The position numbers were made by a program, and so were the translations under genes. From contig UEGR01000005.1 of assembly GCA_900465685.1 (NCBI GenBank), forward strand, positions 62,001 to 126,000: a DNA stretch of 64,000 nucleotides. The letters are read 5' to 3'. The DNA comes from Hyphomicrobiales bacterium. Lineage in GTDB: Bacteria; Pseudomonadota; Alphaproteobacteria; Rhizobiales; Rhizobiaceae. The notes beneath the pieces are model-generated. The model ran no database searches. It worked only from the letters and a program-made list of their open reading frames with translations, and was not told the DNA's origin. This document shows positions 61,062-64,000 of the stretch, in pieces; the first letter of the stretch is position 1; the number at the start of each line of letters is the position of its first letter.

Positions 61062-64000
61062 TTGACAGAGAAACCGAAACGAATCCGCTTCAGTAAGCGG
61101 GAAATGGACAGAATCGAGCGTCTGGCCGCTGATGGCACAGATGGTCTCGCAGACGGCCCGCCGCGCTCGGGACGATCTTTTATTTCGCGTTGTTCCCATG
61201 CTTTCGTTTCAATCTGCATTCTGCTCATTCTCATCGGCGGTGCCGGTTTTCTCATTCTCCGTGGCGGTGTGAACAGCGAGCTTTTGCGCAATGAGGCGCA
61301 GAAAGCTCTGATCGGGGTGCTGGGCGATGGCGCAACGGCATCGATTGGCAGCGCCGCATTGTCGCTCGATCAGGACAGCCATGTTGCCATGGAAGCACGC
61401 GATGTTTCCGTGGCTGATCCCAAGCAAGGTGTTGAAATCAAAGGAATCCGGTCTGTGCGCCTCGGTCTGGCGCCTCTGCCGTTGCTGACTGGCTCGGTTC
61501 GCGTGGCGCAGCTCGAAGTCGAGGGCGTGACTTTCGATATGCCGGAGGCCAAGGGCGACGGTTTCTGGAAATCTCTGCCTTATGATGAGCGCGGCATTGT
61601 CGATTTCGATGCGGTGTCGGAGCAGATTTTCGCGGCTATGCGCAGGAGTGTGGAGCTTCTGCGCCAGCAAGACACGCGTGCAATCAGCATTTTCAACAGC
61701 ACGATCCGCTTTAATGCGGGCGACGGGCAACAGTCCGTCAATATCCAGAGCGCGAGACTGGTCGAAGATCAGGGAAAGATCGCCATTACCGGTGATCTGC
61801 TATGGCAGGGCAAGAGAATAGCGATTGACGGCAAGATTGATCGCAATGTGGCGGATAACAGCCTTCAAGGCTTTACGCTCAACATCAATGATATTCCGGT
61901 GACGCTCGGTTCGCCGCCTGAAGTAACGCCCGTCATGGCGAACAACAGGATCAACCCGGCGCATTTCGAACTGGACGGTCAGGCGAAAATTACGCTTTCC
62001 GGTACAGCGGCCACATCTGATCAGCCAGAACGCCTCGGCGTCGATCTGGGCGTCGATGGCATCGACATGCAGATGGGCCGGGTCGAGGATATTCGCGGTC
62101 ACGCGCTTTTGAGCCTTGAGCATCAGGTTGGCAGCCGCAAGATCGAGATCAAGCAATCGCAATTACAACTGGGCGGGCTACAGGCGCAATTCAACGGCGC
62201 ATTTGGTCCTGAACCGGAAGATGCGGGCAATCAGGACGGCCCGGCCTATCGTTTCGAGGTTCTGACCAGTTCTGCCACAAGCATGCCTGCTGAATCGACC
62301 GAACAGCCGCTCTCCTTTGCGACCCGCATATCCGGTCGTTTTCTCGCCAACCAGTTACGCGTGCAGTTCGCCAATCTCGATGTCCAGACCGAGAATGGCC
62401 AGCTTTACGGGCAGGGCGGCATGGCCTTCGGCAATGGTTCGCCGGAAATGATCTTCATGCTGCGCATTCCGAAAATGCCGGTGGCAGATGCCAAGCATCT
62501 CTGGCCAATCGATGTGGCCGACGGCGCCCGCGAATGGGTGCTGAAAAACCTCTATGGCGGTACGCTGAAAGACAGCCAGATCGACATTTCGCTGGCTGCG
62601 GGACGCTTCAACGGTCCGGGTCTGCCGCCACCGCTCACGGGCGATGAAATCAAGGGTGATTTCAAGGTATTCGACACGCGTCTGGATGTTGTCGGTGAAT
62701 TGCCGCCAGTTCGCGATGCGGATGGCGTGATCACCGTTCGCGGCGCGCATACGACGATCAAGCTGCCTAAAGGCGTCGTCTACACGGCGAACAACAGAAG
62801 AGCGGATGTTTCCAACGGCACGCTGAACATTCCGTGGGGTCCGCAGCGTCCGGTTATTTCCGATCTCGATATTACGGTTTCGGGCGATGCATCCGCCATC
62901 GCCGAGATTGCCGGCAAAAAGCCGATTGATGTGTTGAAAAACGTGCCGTTCCTGCCGGAAGACGTCTCAGGTGATGTCAAGGCGCAGGTTAAGGTTAGCT
63001 TCGCCGTGTCGAAGGACCCGCCGCCCGGTACGTTGAAATGGAATGCCGATATCGGTTTCAACAATCTCGATATTGCAAAGCCGGTTGGCGGCTCGAATGT
63101 CAGCAACGCCACAGGCACGATCAAGGTCGACCAGACTGCCGCTGTCATCACGGCGGATGCAAAGCTCGACGGCGTGCCGGGCAAGGTGACGATGGTCGAG
63201 CCGGTCGATCTCTCCGGCCCCGCGAAACGCGATCAGAAGATCAGGCTGGAAATCGACGACAAGACCCGCAACGCGGTCTTTCCGGGGCTCAATTCCGTCT
63301 TTTCTGGGCCGATGTCGGTCGATCTTAGCATGGCAGACGGCGGAAAACGCCACGTCACCGCCGATCTTGCCAAGACGCAGGTGGACCTGTCATGGCTTGG
63401 ATGGCGCAAGGGCGCAGGCATTCCGGCCAAGGCGACTTTTGATTTTTTCCAGAACCCGGACGACAAGAGCAAGATCGATATCACCAATCTGGTCTTCACA
63501 GGTGATGCCTTCGGTGTGAAAGGCAATCTGTCGATTGCCAAGGGCGACTTCCAGTCGGCCGATTTCAGCGAATTGCGTCTCAATCGAAATGACGATTTGT
63601 CGGTCAAAGCCACCAAGGGCGCCAATGGCTACCGTGTCACTGTGCGCGGATTGCAATTCGACGCGCGTGCTTTGATCAAGCAAGCGTCGGATCTGGGCGG
63701 CAGGGGCAGCAGCGGCAAAAGCAAGGGACCACGCGTGGTCGTGAGCGCACAGGTAGATGAAGTCAGCGGCTTCAACGGCGAATCCTTGCGCAATGTTGCC
63801 ATTTCCTACGAAAGCTCCGGCAATCGCATTGCCGGCGTTTCTGTCAATGCCCAGACCGCATCCGGTCAGTCATTCGTCGCCACCAACAATGATCAGGGCG
63901 ACGCCCGTTCGATTTCGCTCCAGTCCAACGATGCGGGCGCGGTGCTGCGCTTCTTCGACTTGTACGACAAGATGCGCGGCGGCAAGATAACGGTTGGCCT
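61062..64000 (+). CDS. Large AsmA-like / DUF3971 protein (3' partial)
   Basis: The frame is open from 61047 through the last base, so the protein has at least 979 residues and no stop in the window. A cytoplasmic basic start (KPKRIRFSKREMDRIERLAA) leads to one membrane helix (FVSICILLILIGGAGFLIL, near residue 48). A long beta-rich periplasmic part with repeated short strands follows, the AsmA/DUF3971 pattern of the YhdP-TamB class, which moves or shields lipids between membranes. The TTG at 61062 and the ATG at 61104 are both possible starts; neither has a good ribosome site. It is divergent from bcp. Confidence 0.8.
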   Translation, partial: MTEKPKRIRFSKREMDRIERLAADGTDGLADGPPRSGRSFISRCSHAFVSICILLILIGGAGFLILRGGVNSELLRNEAQKALIGVLGDGATASIGSAALSLDQDSHVAMEARDVSVADPKQGVEIKGIRSVRLGLAPLPLLTGSVRVAQLEVEGVTFDMPEAKGDGFWKSLPYDERGIVDFDAVSEQIFAAMRRSVELLRQQDTRAISIFNSTIRFNAGDGQQSVNIQSARLVEDQGKIAITGDLLWQGKRIAIDGKIDRNVADNSLQGFTLNINDIPVTLGSPPEVTPVMANNRINPAHFELDGQAKITLSGTAATSDQPERLGVDLGVDGIDMQMGRVEDIRGHALLSLEHQVGSRKIEIKQSQLQLGGLQAQFNGAFGPEPEDAGNQDGPAYRFEVLTSSATSMPAESTEQPLSFATRISGRFLANQLRVQFANLDVQTENGQLYGQGGMAFGNGSPEMIFMLRIPKMPVADAKHLWPIDVADGAREWVLKNLYGGTLKDSQIDISLAAGRFNGPGLPPPLTGDEIKGDFKVFDTRLDVVGELPPVRDADGVITVRGAHTTIKLPKGVVYTANNRRADVSNGTLNIPWGPQRPVISDLDITVSGDASAIAEIAGKKPIDVLKNVPFLPEDVSGDVKAQVKVSFAVSKDPPPGTLKWNADIGFNNLDIAKPVGGSNVSNATGTIKVDQTAAVITADAKLDGVPGKVTMVEPVDLSGPAKRDQKIRLEIDDKTRNAVFPGLNSVFSGPMSVDLSMADGGKRHVTADLAKTQVDLSWLGWRKGAGIPAKATFDFFQNPDDKSKIDITNLVFTGDAFGVKGNLSIAKGDFQSADFSELRLNRNDDLSVKATKGANGYRVTVRGLQFDARALIKQASDLGGRGSSGKSKGPRVVVSAQVDEVSGFNGESLRNVAISYESSGNRIAGVSVNAQTASGQSFVATNNDQGDARSISLQSNDAGAVLRFFDLYDKMRGGKITVG

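Noticed and set aside
1-64000. CRISPR arrays, insertion sequences, prophage or conjugative genes
   Set aside because: No direct-repeat arrays, transposase, integrase or phage structural frames were seen; the gene set is core throughout.

Overview
The window reads as a stretch of core chromosome from an alphaproteobacterium of the order Hyphomicrobiales (Rhizobiales), most likely family Brucellaceae (Brucella, including the former Ochrobactrum). This rests on several things seen together: moderately high GC; gene content and order (exoR, xth, erpA, dgt, argS, a SPOR-domain protein, nagZ, scpAB, tatABC, serS, surE, pcm, an NlpD-like gene, yajC, a fused secDF); an NDUFA12-type complex I subunit; and composite palindromic repeats of about 100 bp of the kind known from Brucellaceae. 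I see no prophage, insertion sequence, CRISPR array or integrated element. The genus is an inference.

Layout. 1-6.2 kb: the 3' part of phnM, a HAD phosphatase, dusA, a membrane-anchored retropepsin, a DUF1289 gene, and divergent cobS and cobT for the nucleotide-loop end of cobalamin synthesis. 6.2-11.5 kb: an Lrp/AsnC regulator, an operon of a thermonuclease and a uracil-DNA-glycosylase-like protein, a possible structured RNA, exoR, xth, a TerB/DUF533 protein and erpA. 11.6-25.7 kb: a mostly plus-strand run for dNTP hydrolysis, tRNA charging (argS, serS), envelope work (SPOR protein, nagZ), chromosome condensation (scpAB), Tat export (tatABC) and repair (surE, pcm). 26-32.6 kb: an NlpD-like LytM lipoprotein, a DUF815 ATPase, then yajC, secDF and two homologues of mitochondrial complex I assembly factors. 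32.6-34.5 kb, minus strand: trmFO, a four-hairpin small-RNA array of the cuckoo type and a 48-residue DUF1127 gene. 34.8-41.2 kb: a DUF2157/GDYXXLXY membrane pair, tRNA-Leu(UAG), tig, gatB, a GNAT gene and the NDUFA12 gene. 41.4-47.4 kb: DUF2155, then a minus-strand aroQ-accB-accC-aat operon, a DsbA-like gene and an M48 protease. 47.8-64 kb: an aminotransferase, rne, an AmiC-type amidase, penicillin-binding protein 1A, prfB with its programmed frameshift, an intact M23 peptidase, a DUF455 ferritin-like protein, bcp and the start of a large AsmA-like protein cut by the window end.

How the genes fit together. Two protein-export systems (Tat, and Sec with SecDF-YajC) sit close to a peptidoglycan set: NagZ, the SPOR protein, a catalytically degenerate NlpD-like factor, an AmiC-type amidase, PBP1A and an intact M23 peptidase. 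Complex I biogenesis appears twice, as NDUFAF3- and NDUFAF6-like genes after secDF and as NDUFA12 further on. The most unusual content is RNA. It comprises the DUF1127 gene with its CCTCCTCCC-loop array, the prfB frameshift site, a possible hairpin RNA upstream of exoR, and several long perfect inverted repeats between genes.
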